Shown: one piece after another, positions 32,633-40,383 of the stretch
Numbering within the stretch: the first letter of the stretch is position 1
Layout of the letters: every line of letters starts with the position of its first letter
Assembly (NCBI RefSeq): GCF_000981225.1
Contig: NZ_LAJC01000056.1
Location: forward strand, 1-40,684
Source of the DNA: Allosalinactinospora lopnorensis
Lineage (GTDB): Bacteria; Actinomycetota; Actinomycetes; Streptosporangiales; Streptosporangiaceae
Direction: 5' to 3'
DNA: 40,684 nucleotides
Translations under genes and position numbers: made by a program
The notes under the pieces: generated by a model
Told to the model about the DNA's origin: nothing
Seen by the model: the letters and a program-made list of their open reading frames with translations, nothing else
The model's database searches: none

Positions 32633-33166
32633 ATGAGCGATCTACACCCCGACCTGGAGAAGCTGTCGTTCCTGATCGGCCGCTGGGAAGGCGTCGGTGT
32701 CGCCGGCTATCCGGACATGGAGGAGTTCCAGTTCGGCCAGGAGATCGAGTTCACACACGACGGCCATCCGCACCTGAACTACCGGAGCCGCGTGTGGCGG
32801 ATCGCGGAGGACGGCTCTCTCGGTGCCCTCGTGACCTCCGAGACCGGCTACTGGCGGGTCCGCCCCCCTGAAGGGGGCGGCGAGCCGGAAGGGACCGCCG
32901 ACATCCCGGCCGTGCACGTCGAGGTGCTGCTGACACATCCGGAGGGGTTCAACGAGGTCTACCTCGGCACCGTCTTCGCCAGCCGCGTCGAGCTCTACAC
33001 CGACGTCGTTCTGCACACCGAGACCGGCATGCGGGTGACCGCCGGCCACCGACTCTACGGGCTGTTCGGCGAGGACCGCGGGACGCTGGGGTACGCGTGG
33101 GACCTGGCGGCACGCGGCCAGGAGCTGCAGTCGTACATGTCCGCACAGTTCAAGCAGGTCGGCTAG
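32633..33166 (+). CDS. Nitrobindin-like haem-binding beta-barrel protein (FABP family)
   Basis: A 177-residue nitrobindin/THAP4-like protein of the FABP-like barrel family, which binds ferric haem and has been linked to nitric oxide and peroxynitrite chemistry. The family signature GxWxGxGxxxYP is seen in LIGRWEGVGVAGYPDMEEFQ. SRVELYTDVVLHTETGM and TAGHRLYGLFG follow. The distal/proximal haem histidine should lie in the C-terminal half but I cannot assign it without an alignment. ATG at 32633 has GAGGAG only 2 nt upstream, unusually close. The Fur-family regulator and ygfZ lie downstream in the same orientation. Confidence 0.88.
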   Translation: MSDLHPDLEKLSFLIGRWEGVGVAGYPDMEEFQFGQEIEFTHDGHPHLNYRSRVWRIAEDGSLGALVTSETGYWRVRPPEGGGEPEGTADIPAVHVEVLLTHPEGFNEVYLGTVFASRVELYTDVVLHTETGMRVTAGHRLYGLFGEDRGTLGYAWDLAARGQELQSYMSAQFKQVG

Positions 33167-33209
33167 GGGCGCGGACCCCGCCGGCGGCGGTACTGCCCGG
33201 AACAGGACG

Positions 33210-33279
33210 GACCCCCGGGCACGGCTCCCGACACTTGGTGTGCGGGGCCGGATGGACAAGTTCCGGCCGCCCGGGGGTC
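33210..33279. ncRNA. Candidate three-way-junction RNA
   Basis: The outer stem P1 is GACCCCCGGGC (33210-33220) with GCCCGGGGGTC (33269-33279), 11 perfect pairs. It encloses P2, CCCGACAC-TTG-GTGTGCGGG (33227-33246, one bulge), and P3, a perfect GGCCGG/CCGGCC stem (33246-33251 and 33263-33268) with an 11-nt loop. P2, P3 and P1 stack almost without linkers. No known riboswitch class is recognised. It could equally be a complex terminator after the nitrobindin gene. The strand is not determined. Confidence 0.4.
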
Positions 33280-33281
33280 TG

Positions 33282-33344
33282 GGTGTCCGATGTGGATTCG
33301 CTAGCGCGATCCGATTCCTCGTTCCGCCCTAGCGGACGGACACC
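33282..33344. ncRNA. Second long stem-loop overlapping the leader ORF
   Basis: GGTGTCCG (33282-33289) pairs with CGGACACC (33337-33344), and inside it CGCTAG (33299-33304) pairs with CTAGCG (33329-33334). On the minus strand the right arm of this stem contains the last codons and stop of the 12-codon ORF, the layout of an attenuator. Confidence 0.4.
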
Positions 33345-33367
33345 TCGCAAGTCCTTGAAGCCTTCAC
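33329..33367 (-). CDS. Possible leader peptide of 12 residues with a Cys codon
   Basis: On the minus strand the GTG at 33367 begins MKASRTCEVSVR and stops at the TAG 33329-33331. Its ribosome site GGAAAGGAGGTGGTCC (33373-33388) matches the complement of the 16S rRNA 3' end at 14 of 16 positions. The upstream in-frame GTG at 33379 would give 16 residues (MVLTVKAS...) but lies inside the ribosome site. No gene follows on the minus strand, so what it would regulate is unclear. It resembles amino-acid-sensing leader peptides by form. Confidence 0.4.
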   Translation of the reverse strand: MKASRTCEVSVR

Positions 33368-33510
33368 TGTCAGGACCACCTCCTTTCCTGCGTGGATATG
33401 ACGCTACGCGCGAAGCGGCGCACCGGGCAAATGTTTTTCGCGCGGCGTGGCCCGGTCTGCCCCTTCCCCTCGTGGTACCGCGCTGTGCGCCCGATCACTC
33501 TCCGGGAACG

Positions 33511-33516
33511 TAGGAT
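33511..33516 (+). promoter_or_regulatory. -10 box of the Fur-family gene
   Basis: TAGGAT ends 7 nt before the ATG at 33524, again the leaderless arrangement. Confidence 0.4.
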
Positions 33517-33523
33517 CGGGACC

Positions 33524-33942
33524 ATGGCGCAGCAGACCTGGCGCGAAGAACTCCGGTCCCGCGGCTACCGAGTGACACCGCAGCGGCAACTGGTGTTGGA
33601 GGCCGTCCAGGAACTGGAGCACGCCACACCGGACGCATCTGCACCCGGGTGCAGCGGACCGCCGCCGGCCTCAACCTGTCCACCGTCTACCGCACCCTCG
33701 ACGTGCTGGAGAAGGTCGGTCTGGTCACGCACACGCTCCTCGGAGCCGGGCCTCCCTCCTACCACCTCACCGAGGAGGCCGATCACCTGCACGTCGTCTG
33801 CCGGGGGTGCGGCCAGGTCTCCGACACCGCGCTCGAACTCGCCGACGGCCTCGTCGAACGGCTCCGCGACGAGATCGGCTTCGAGGCGGACGCCCGGCAC
33901 CTGACCGTGTTCGGCCGGTGCCGGACCTGCCGCTCCGGATGA
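33524..33942 (+). pseudogene. Fur-family metalloregulator (Nur/Zur-like), frameshifted
   Basis: A Fur-family repressor of ~139 residues in two frames. From the ATG 33524 come REELRSRGYRVTPQRQLVLE and AVQELEHATPD. In the other frame come QRTAAGLNLSTVYRTLDVLE (recognition helix), YHLTEEADHLHVVCRGCGQV (metal-binding His and the structural CxxC) and a final CRTC that completes the zinc site. The frames join if one C is added at 33635-33636 (GAC-GCC-ATC). The sequence with EADHLHVVCRGC is closest to Nur-like nickel regulators by memory, but the metal is not certain. If the shift is real the cell lacks this regulator; an assembly error is more likely. Confidence 0.65.
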
Positions 33943-33973
33943 CGGCGCCGCCCACGCCCCGCCCGAGTGTGCG

Positions 33974-33979
33974 TAGCAT
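33974..33979 (+). promoter_or_regulatory. -10 box of ygfZ
   Basis: TAGCAT ends 6 nt before the ATG at 33986. No Shine-Dalgarno sequence is present, so the transcript is probably leaderless. Confidence 0.4.
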
Positions 33980-33985
33980 CGAAGT

Positions 33986-35014
33986 ATGATTTCACCGCTG
34001 TTGACGCGCGCCGGGGCCGTCGCCGCCGATGACCCGGACACCGGCGTCGCCGCCCACTACGGGGAGCCCTCCCAGGAGGGCCGCGCACTGGAGCACGGTT
34101 CCGGGTGGATCGACCGCGGGAACCGCGGTGTCGTACGGGTGGCGGGCCCCGACCGGCTCGGCTGGTTGCACAGCATCACCAGCCAGTTCCTGGAGGGAGT
34201 GCCCGCCGGTACCGCGACCGAGGCCCTGGTGATGGACACCAAGGGGCACATCAACCACCACATGTCGATCGTCGAGGACGGTACGGCGGTGTGGGCGCAC
34301 ACCGAACCGGGGGGCGGTGCGGGCCTCGCGGAGTTCCTCGACTCCATGCGCTTCATGCTCCGGGTCGAAATCGCCGACCTCAGCGACCAGCGCAGCGTAC
34401 TCACCCTGGCCGGGCCGGAACGCGATCAGGCTCTGTCCGCCGTCGCCGGGCAGCTTGAGGACACCCCCGTCCGCCGCACCGGCGACGAGATCGACCTCTT
34501 CCTGCCCGCGGACACGCTTCCCACGGTCACCGAGGCCCTCACCGGCGCCGGCGTCCGGCCGGTCGGCCTGTGGGCCTACGAGGCCCACAGGATCGCCGCG
34601 CACCGCCCCCGGCTCGGCCTCGACACCGACCACCGCGCGATCCCGCACGAGATGGGCTGGGTCGGTTCGGCCGTGCACCTGGAGAAGGGCTGCTATCCGG
34701 GCCAGGAGACGATCGCCCGGGTGCACAACCTGGGACGGCCGCCGCGCCGGCTGGTACTGCTGCACCTCGACGGCACCGCCGAGCGGCTTCCCGAACGCGG
34801 ATCCGCGATCCAGCTCGACGGCCGCCCGGTCGGCAACGTCGGCTCATCGGCGCGCCACCACGAACTGGGGCCGATCGCGCTCGGCCTGGTCAAGCGGTCG
34901 ATCCCGGTCGACGCCCAGTTCACCGTCGACGGCATCGCCGCCGCGCAGGAGGTCATCGTCTCTCCGGACACGGGAGCCAACGCGAACATCGAGCTCCGGC
35001 GCCGCCCCCGCTGA
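33986..35014 (+). CDS. ygfZ: Folate-binding protein YgfZ
   Basis: A 342-residue YgfZ/IBA57-family protein with the GcvT fold. It binds folate and helps assemble or repair Fe-S clusters. The diagnostic motif K-G-C-Y-x-G-Q-E is seen in HLEKGCYPGQETIARVHNLG, with the cysteine needed for activity. The N-terminus HGSGWIDRGNRGVVRVAGPD and LHSITSQFLEG are also typical. It follows the Fur-family gene by 43 bp; this order is common in actinobacteria. It converges with the enolase-family gene, 18 bp apart. Confidence 0.92.
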   Translation: MISPLLTRAGAVAADDPDTGVAAHYGEPSQEGRALEHGSGWIDRGNRGVVRVAGPDRLGWLHSITSQFLEGVPAGTATEALVMDTKGHINHHMSIVEDGTAVWAHTEPGGGAGLAEFLDSMRFMLRVEIADLSDQRSVLTLAGPERDQALSAVAGQLEDTPVRRTGDEIDLFLPADTLPTVTEALTGAGVRPVGLWAYEAHRIAAHRPRLGLDTDHRAIPHEMGWVGSAVHLEKGCYPGQETIARVHNLGRPPRRLVLLHLDGTAERLPERGSAIQLDGRPVGNVGSSARHHELGPIALGLVKRSIPVDAQFTVDGIAAAQEVIVSPDTGANANIELRRRPR

Positions 35015-35032
35015 CCGGCGCCGGTACGCCCG

Positions 35033-36205
35033 CTAGAGCCTCGGCAGCGGTGTGGAGTCCGCGGTGCGCTGCCGGTCGTGGAACGCGTAGCCGCCCGGGT
35101 CCCGGGCGTAGGCCTCGGCGTAGCGCCGCACCTTGTCGCGGTCGAGGGCGACCCCCAGGCCGGGGCCCTGCGGGACCGGCAGCCGGCCTTCGGTGTAGAC
35201 GTGCGGTTCGGTGAGCACGTCGTCGGCCAGCAGCGAGGAGTACGCCTGGTTGGCGTAGATGAAGTTCGGCGTGGACGCCATGACGTGCAGCGCGGCCGCG
35301 AGGCCGACGCCGAGTTCACCGAGGCTGTGCTTGAGTACCGGAACTCCGGCGGCGTCGCAGATGCCCGCGGACCGCTTCAGGTTGAGCAGGCCGCCGTCCA
35401 TCTGGTTGTCGACGGAGATGACGTCGGCCGCTCCGTGCCGGATCACCTCCAACTGGTCGTAGCGGGTCCAGGACGCCTCGTTGGCCAGCAGCGGGGTGTC
35501 GACCCGGCTCCGGACGTAGGCCATCTCGGCCAGGTTGCGGCCGGACACCGGCTGCTCGGCCAGTTCCAGGCCGTGCTCCTCCATCGCCCGCAGCACCCGG
35601 ATGGCGGTGCCCGACGACCATGCCTCGTTGGCGTCCACCCGGATGCCCGCCTCCGGTCCCACCGCCCGGCGGACCGCGGCGACACGCTCGATGTCGGACC
35701 GCGGCCGGGGCGAGCCGACCTTCAGGTAGAACGTGCCGAAACCGCGTTCGGCCCCCTCCGCCGCCTGCTCGGCGGCCTCCTCGGGGTCCGCGCCGGAGAC
35801 GTAGTAGAAGAAGTCCACGGTCTCACGGAAGCGTCCGCCGAACAGTGTCACCAGCGGCTGCCCGCACACCTTGCCGATGATGTCCCAGCAGGCCATGTCC
35901 ACCGCGGCCAGAGCGGGGCTGTTCTGCTGCATGTGGTGCCAGGTACCGATCACCTCGACCCGCTTGGTGAGCCGTTCGATGTTGCGCGGGTCCTCCCCGA
36001 CGACCAGCGGTTCGAGGGCGCCGAGCGCCGCCCGTACGACATCGGTGGACGGGTAGGCCGCCGCCTCACCGATGCCGCTCAGCCCTTCGTCCGTGTGCAC
36101 CTCCACGAGGACCACTACCTGGCCGCGGCGCCGTCCGAAGGCCCACACCTCGTCGGTGCGGAACGGCACGGCGACGGGGGTGGCCTCGACGCCGGTGATC
36201 TTCAT
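35033..36205 (-). CDS. Enolase-superfamily enzyme, mandelate racemase/muconate lactonizing type
   Basis: A 390-residue enolase-superfamily protein. Metal ligands are seen as Asp in IRVDANEAW, Glu in LELAEQPVSG and Glu in LLANEASW. The second lysine of the KxK motif is present (FYLKVGS) but the first is replaced by tyrosine. A candidate catalytic Asp-His pair is present: Asp in SVDNQMDGG and His in LKHSLGELG, as in the mandelate-racemase subgroup. Substrate unknown. The ATG at 36205 has GAGAGG 6 nt upstream. It lies 28 bp downstream of the M24 gene on the same strand, so the two probably form an operon under the divergent LysR regulator. Confidence 0.85.
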   Translation of the reverse strand: MKITGVEATPVAVPFRTDEVWAFGRRRGQVVVLVEVHTDEGLSGIGEAAAYPSTDVVRAALGALEPLVVGEDPRNIERLTKRVEVIGTWHHMQQNSPALAAVDMACWDIIGKVCGQPLVTLFGGRFRETVDFFYYVSGADPEEAAEQAAEGAERGFGTFYLKVGSPRPRSDIERVAAVRRAVGPEAGIRVDANEAWSSGTAIRVLRAMEEHGLELAEQPVSGRNLAEMAYVRSRVDTPLLANEASWTRYDQLEVIRHGAADVISVDNQMDGGLLNLKRSAGICDAAGVPVLKHSLGELGVGLAAALHVMASTPNFIYANQAYSSLLADDVLTEPHVYTEGRLPVPQGPGLGVALDRDKVRRYAEAYARDPGGYAFHDRQRTADSTPLPRL

Positions 36206-36233
36206 ACTCGCCTCTCTGCGCCGAGAAGAACGT

Positions 36234-37409
36234 TCAGACAACGGTGAGGTCGCGGGGTGCCCGGGTGAGCACCTCGCACCCGTCCTCGGTGACCAGGACG
36301 GTGTCGGAGATGACATACCCGGTGGGCTCGGTCACCCATGACATGGCGTGGAACGTCATCCCGGCACGAATCAGCCGGCCGGAGCCGGGCCGGACGCCCA
36401 GCACCTCCCCGCCGCCGACCCAGCTCGGCGGGAAGCCGATGCCCACGAGATAACCGCAGTGGTGCCGAGGGGCGCCCTCTTGAGGGTGGACCTGGTTGAC
36501 GGCGTTCTCCCAGGCCATGTAGACGTCACTGGCCACGGCGGCCGGCCGGAATGTCGCGGTGATCGCCTCCAGTCCGGCGAGTGCGGCCTGGTGTGCGGCC
36601 ACCGCTTCCGGCGGGGCCTCGTCCACGTAGACGGTCCGGCTCATCGGCGCGTGGTAGCGGCGCACACACGCCGACAGCTCCAGAAACAGTCCCTCGCCCG
36701 GCTCGATCGCCCGCTCGTCCCAGGTGACGTGCTCCTGCTGGAGGATCTGAGTGGAGCGGATCAGCGGCGCGAAACCGGGGTTCTGGCTGCCGCCGGAGAT
36801 CATCGCCGAGTAGACGGCCGCCGCCACCCGGGACTCGCTTCCGCCGGCCGCAACGGCGCCGATACCGGCCGCCATGCCCTCCACGGACAGCGCCGCCGCG
36901 CGGCGCGCGGACGCGATCTCCGACTCCGACTTGACCTCGCGCAGGTGCTGCCCAAGGTCGCCGGCACCCACCCAGAGGAGTTCCGGCAGCTCCCGGCGCA
37001 GCCCGGCCCAGATCGCCGGCGGGAAGAACATCGCCGAATCCTCGACCCCGATGGCCTCTCCGGGCCTGACATGGCTACGCAGGGCCGCGGCGACTGCCGC
37101 CATCGGGTCCTCCCCGTCGTGGAACGGCCGGTGCACGCAGTCGGGCGCGCGGGCGGCCACGGTCGGCCCCTCCATGGCGCGGGTGATGAGTTCGGGTGTC
37201 CCCTCGCGCGGGAGGAGCAGCAGGTTGAACGCGAAGTATCCCTGGTAGTCCAGGCCGAGCAGGTAGTAGATGTTCTCGGGGGAGACCAGGAGGAGGGCCG
37301 AGAGGTCGCGCCGGGCCATCTCGGCACGCGCGGCGGCCATACGACCGCGGAGTTCGGTCACGCCTTCGCGGATGGGGGGTTCGGGGGCAAAGTCGAGCAT
37401 CGCCGTCAT
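36234..37409 (-). CDS. M24-family (creatinase/ectoine-hydrolase-like) protein
   Basis: A 391-residue pita-bread-fold protein of the M24 family. The N-terminal domain has LLLVSPENIYYLLGLDYQGY and the C-terminal domain PGEGLFLELSACVRRYHAPM, HHCGYLVGIGFPPSWVGG and GMTFHAMSWV. The five canonical metal ligands (D, D, H, E, E) appear largely lost: E, P and H replace expected D, D and E, as in metal-independent creatinase. GYLVGIGFPPSW and AGMTFH resemble ectoine hydrolase DoeA. It may therefore hydrolyse a cyclic or amide-linked small molecule rather than a peptide. The ATG at 37409 has no ribosome site; TAGACT at 37440-37445 on the minus strand could be its -10. Confidence 0.8.
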   Translation of the reverse strand: MTAMLDFAPEPPIREGVTELRGRMAAARAEMARRDLSALLLVSPENIYYLLGLDYQGYFAFNLLLLPREGTPELITRAMEGPTVAARAPDCVHRPFHDGEDPMAAVAAALRSHVRPGEAIGVEDSAMFFPPAIWAGLRRELPELLWVGAGDLGQHLREVKSESEIASARRAAALSVEGMAAGIGAVAAGGSESRVAAAVYSAMISGGSQNPGFAPLIRSTQILQQEHVTWDERAIEPGEGLFLELSACVRRYHAPMSRTVYVDEAPPEAVAAHQAALAGLEAITATFRPAAVASDVYMAWENAVNQVHPQEGAPRHHCGYLVGIGFPPSWVGGGEVLGVRPGSGRLIRAGMTFHAMSWVTEPTGYVISDTVLVTEDGCEVLTRAPRDLTVV

Positions 37410-37463
37410 GGCTACATGGTGGGGCAGCACTACGGATGCAGTCTATCGACATCTTTTTCGGAT

Positions 37464-37474
37464 ATCTTTAAGAT
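37464..37474. promoter_or_regulatory. Palindrome in the divergent M24/LysR region
   Basis: ATCTT-T-AAGAT is a perfect interrupted palindrome, and a second ATCTTT lies 13 bp upstream at 37451-37456. It spans the candidate -10 TAAGAT (37469-37474) of the LysR gene and lies ~55 bp before the M24 start. LysR proteins bind such dyads (T-N11-A) to control the divergent operon and themselves; binding is inferred. Confidence 0.45.
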
Positions 37475-37481
37475 GAGCTAC

Positions 37482-38402
37482 ATGTTTGAGGTACGCAGGC
37501 TTCGGCTGCTGCTGGAACTCGCCCAACGTGGCACGGTGACCGCTGTCGCCGAGGCCGACGCCATGACTCCTTCAGCGGTGTCCCAGCAGTTGGCGCTACT
37601 GCAGCGGGAGGCCGGCATGACGCTCTACGTGCGGGAGGGGCGGATGCTGCGCATCACCGACGCCGGGTGGGTTCTGGTGCGGCACGCGGAACGGATCTTC
37701 GAAGGATTGGAGGAGGCGCGCGCGGAACTGGCCGAACTGGCGGGCCTGCCGACCGGACCGGTACGACTCTCGGTCTTCCCCACGGTCGCCCGTTCCCTGG
37801 TGCCGAGTGCCGTCTCGCGCTGCCGGGAACGCCACCCGCAACTGCGGATCGTGGTGGACGAGCGCGAGGCCACGGAGAGCATCGCGGCGCTGCGCGGCCA
37901 CGAGACCGATATCGCGCTGGTGTACTCCTACGCGCTGCTACCGCCGCTGGACGCCACGGGCGTCTCACTGACCCGGCTGCTCACCGAGTCGTTCGTGATG
38001 CTGCTACCGCCCGAGCGCGACGTACCCGAGGGCCCGCTCCAGTTGGCGACACTCGCCGAGGAGGTCTGGATCAGTCCGTACGACGACACGTCCGGCCGCG
38101 CGGCCCTGGACCGGGTGTGTGCGCGCGCCGGGTTCGCGCCGCGCGTCGACTACGCCAGCAACGACTACACGGTGATCACGGCGATGGTCCGGGCCGGCCT
38201 GGGAGTGGCCCTGGTGCCGCGGATCGCGCTGGAGCCGGGCGACACCGACATCGTTGTGCGCCCGTTGGTGGGCGACCCGGTAAGCCGGGTGATCTCGGTG
38301 GCGACCCGCGCCGGAACGGGCCGCGACCCCGCGTTGCGCGCCATCTCGGCCGACATCGAAGCCGTCGCCGCCGAACAGACCGAGCCTCTCGGCACCCACT
38401 AG
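37482..38402 (+). CDS. LysR-family transcriptional regulator
   Basis: A 306-residue LysR-type regulator. The HTH is in TVTAVAEADAMTPSAVSQQL with ALLQREAGMTLYVREGR; the rest is the periplasmic-binding-protein-like inducer domain, beginning GPVRLSVFPTVARSLVP. It is divergent from the M24/enolase operon and likely controls it in response to their substrate. I take the ATG at 37482 because TAAGAT ends 7 nt upstream (leaderless); an ATG at 37473 in the same frame overlaps that -10. The 3' end is 4 bp from the convergent gatD. Confidence 0.88.
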   Translation: MFEVRRLRLLLELAQRGTVTAVAEADAMTPSAVSQQLALLQREAGMTLYVREGRMLRITDAGWVLVRHAERIFEGLEEARAELAELAGLPTGPVRLSVFPTVARSLVPSAVSRCRERHPQLRIVVDEREATESIAALRGHETDIALVYSYALLPPLDATGVSLTRLLTESFVMLLPPERDVPEGPLQLATLAEEVWISPYDDTSGRAALDRVCARAGFAPRVDYASNDYTVITAMVRAGLGVALVPRIALEPGDTDIVVRPLVGDPVSRVISVATRAGTGRDPALRAISADIEAVAAEQTEPLGTH

Positions 38403-38406
38403 AAGG

Positions 38407-39116
38407 TCACATGACGGCGGCCAACCGTTCCTCGTGCAGCCGCTCGCCCCAGGAGGGGGGCAGCGGAGGGAGCTGGCCCACACGCGTGCTCAGCAGCAGG
38501 TCGGCGAACGCCGGGTTGCGCGGCAGCGCCGGGCCGTGCAGGTAGGTGCCGAGGACCCGGCCCTGGTAGGCGCCTTCGGTCTGGCCGTCGTTGCCGATGC
38601 CCTTGAGCGTCCGCGCCAGCGGTTTCGCGCTGGGGCCGAGGGTGGTGCGGCCCTGGTGGTTCTCGAAACCGGTGATCCGGCCGCCGCCGATCTCGGGGTC
38701 GACGTCGGCGACGATCTCGCCCACCGCCCGGCTCTCACCGCGGCCGCTGTGGATGTCCAGGATCCCGACACCGGGCAACGGATTGTCGTCGTCGTCGCCG
38801 TAGCTCTGGCCGATGATCTGGTACCCCGCGCAGACAGCGAGCACCGTGGCGCCGCGCTCGGCCGCGCGCTTGAGCCCTCCGTCGGAGCGCAGCCGGTCGG
38901 CGGCGAGGATCTGCGGGCGGTCCTCTCCCCCGCCCAGCAGGTAGATGTCGCCCTCCACCGGCACCGAATCGCTGGAGTGGACGTGCACGATCTCGGTGGG
39001 AATGCCGCGCAGTTCCGCCCGGCGGCGCAGGATCAGCGCGTTGCCTGATCGCCGTAGGTACTGAGCAGATCGGGATAGATCCAGACGATGCGTAGCGCGC
39101 TGCTGGTGTCGCTCAT
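38407..39116 (-). pseudogene. gatD: GatD glutamine amidotransferase of the MurT-GatD complex, frameshifted
   Basis: A class I glutamine amidotransferase of ~236 residues. With MurT it amidates D-glutamate of lipid II. From the ATG 39116 comes ALRIVWIYPDLLSTYGDQ; in the second frame come GDIYLLGGGEDRPQILA, ATVLAVCAGYQIIG (nucleophile Cys) and VLGTYLHGP (catalytic His). The frames join when one G is added to the GG at 39044-39045 (CAG-GGC-AAC-GCG). Because this complex is usually important for growth and MurT next to it is intact, a sequencing under-call is the likely cause. AGGAGGGG precedes the ATG by 5-7 nt; MurT ends 10 bp upstream. Confidence 0.78.
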
Positions 39117-39126
39117 GGGTCCCCTC

Positions 39127-40383
39127 CTACTGCACTCGGCCGTACGCCGTGCGGATCTGCTGGAAGGCCGTGTAGTTGGCGATGACGTCGACCTTGGTGA
39201 TCTCGGGATGCTCCGTCTTGAGCTTGGTGACGATCCCGGCGACATCATCGCCTATTTCGAAGGCGACCTCGTCGGTCTCCAGCCGCAGCGCCAGGTCGGT
39301 ACGGCGCTCGCCCATGACGAACACCCGGCGGTCGCGCAGCACACTGTAGTCGACGTCCCACAGCCAGGAGGTGTCCTTGCCGTCGGGGATCTGCGCATTC
39401 ACCGAGAGGATCACCGGAATCCGCGGCGGCCCCAGCACCGCGAACGACTCCAGCCACCCGGCCGGGTTCTTCGCCAGCAGCAGCCGCACCTCGACCCCGT
39501 TGGTGACAACGGAGGTGTAGCGCCCGGCCACCGAACGGATCTCGCGCAGCCGGGGCAGCGACTGCTTGGGGTGGATTCCGTAGGCGGTGGCCGTGGCCAT
39601 CGCGATCGCGGCGTTGGCCTGGTTGGCGCCGCCGGGCAGGCTCAGTTCGAGCCGCATCCGCTGGCCGTCGGGGGTGACGACGACGTCGGCCTCGTTGTCC
39701 ACGCTCCACGAGGCCTCAGGACGGCTCAGCCCGCACTCCGGGCACTCCCAATGCGGGTCGGGATCACGTTTGAGGTGCCCGCCGCACTCCGGGCAGCACC
39801 AGGAGTCCTCCTTCCACCGCTGTCCCGCCGAGACCCACGTGGCATGCCGCGCGCCGAGGCCGGCCCAGGCGACAAGCGGATCATCGGCGTTGGCGACGAC
39901 GTGTGTCTCGCTCTTCTGCAGTGCCTCGCGCCACTTCTTCGCCAGCAGGTTGATCTCCGACGCGCGGTCCATCTGGTCCCGGCTGAGGTTCATCAGTACG
40001 ACAGCGGCGGGCGCCGTGGCTTCCAGCACCTGCGGCAGGTACTTCTCATCGACCTCGAGGACACCGTTGCGGGCGCTGGGCTTGGCCGCGAGCGCCGTGA
40101 TATGTCCCGTGGGCATGTTCGCGCCCTGCTCGTTGGTGGCAATCTCGCCGAGCTCGCGCAGTGCCGACGCGATGAGCCGCGTGGTCGTGGTCTTACCGTT
40201 GGTCGCGCTGACCAGGGTCAACCGCCGGCCTTGGGCCAGCTTGGCGAGCAGCTCCGGCTCGACCTTGAGCGCGACCCTGCCGCCGATGACAGAGCCGTCG
40301 CCGCGTCCGGTGGCCCGGGACAGAGTCGCCGCGCCCTTACCCAGGGCCGAGGCCAACTGGGCGCGCAAGGGAAGTTCGCTCAT
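39127..40383 (-). CDS. murT: MurT ligase-domain protein (lipid II isoglutaminyl synthase subunit)
   Basis: A 418-residue Mur-ligase-related protein that, with GatD, converts D-glutamate of lipid II to D-isoglutamine using ATP and glutamine. The P-loop is seen in TLVSATNGKTTTTRLIASAL; the middle carries a zinc ribbon (CCPECGGHL and WECPECGLS), a feature of MurT. The C-terminal DUF1727 region ends KVDVIANYTAFQQIRTAYG. It starts at the ATG 40383 with TAGGGA 4-5 nt upstream. It is followed by gatD in the usual operon. Confidence 0.95.
   Translation of the reverse strand: MSELPLRAQLASALGKGAATLSRATGRGDGSVIGGRVALKVEPELLAKLAQGRRLTLVSATNGKTTTTRLIASALRELGEIATNEQGANMPTGHITALAAKPSARNGVLEVDEKYLPQVLEATAPAAVVLMNLSRDQMDRASEINLLAKKWREALQKSETHVVANADDPLVAWAGLGARHATWVSAGQRWKEDSWCCPECGGHLKRDPDPHWECPECGLSRPEASWSVDNEADVVVTPDGQRMRLELSLPGGANQANAAIAMATATAYGIHPKQSLPRLREIRSVAGRYTSVVTNGVEVRLLLAKNPAGWLESFAVLGPPRIPVILSVNAQIPDGKDTSWLWDVDYSVLRDRRVFVMGERRTDLALRLETDEVAFEIGDDVAGIVTKLKTEHPEITKVDVIANYTAFQQIRTAYGRVQ

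Larger units (their letters stand above)
33167..33523. other. Structured gap: candidate RNA elements and a leader-type ORF
   Basis: This 357-bp region has no ordinary gene but contains a perfect 11-bp inverted repeat enclosing two hairpins (33210-33279), a second long stem (33282-33344), and, on the minus strand, an extended Shine-Dalgarno sequence with a 12-codon ORF (33329-33387). The last ~130 bp carry the promoter of the Fur gene, with TAGGAT at 33511-33516. Confidence 0.5.

Noticed and set aside
36348-37472. Upstream extension of the LysR frame over the M24 gene
   Set aside because: It reads as low-complexity antisense of the M24 gene; LysR proteins begin near 37482.
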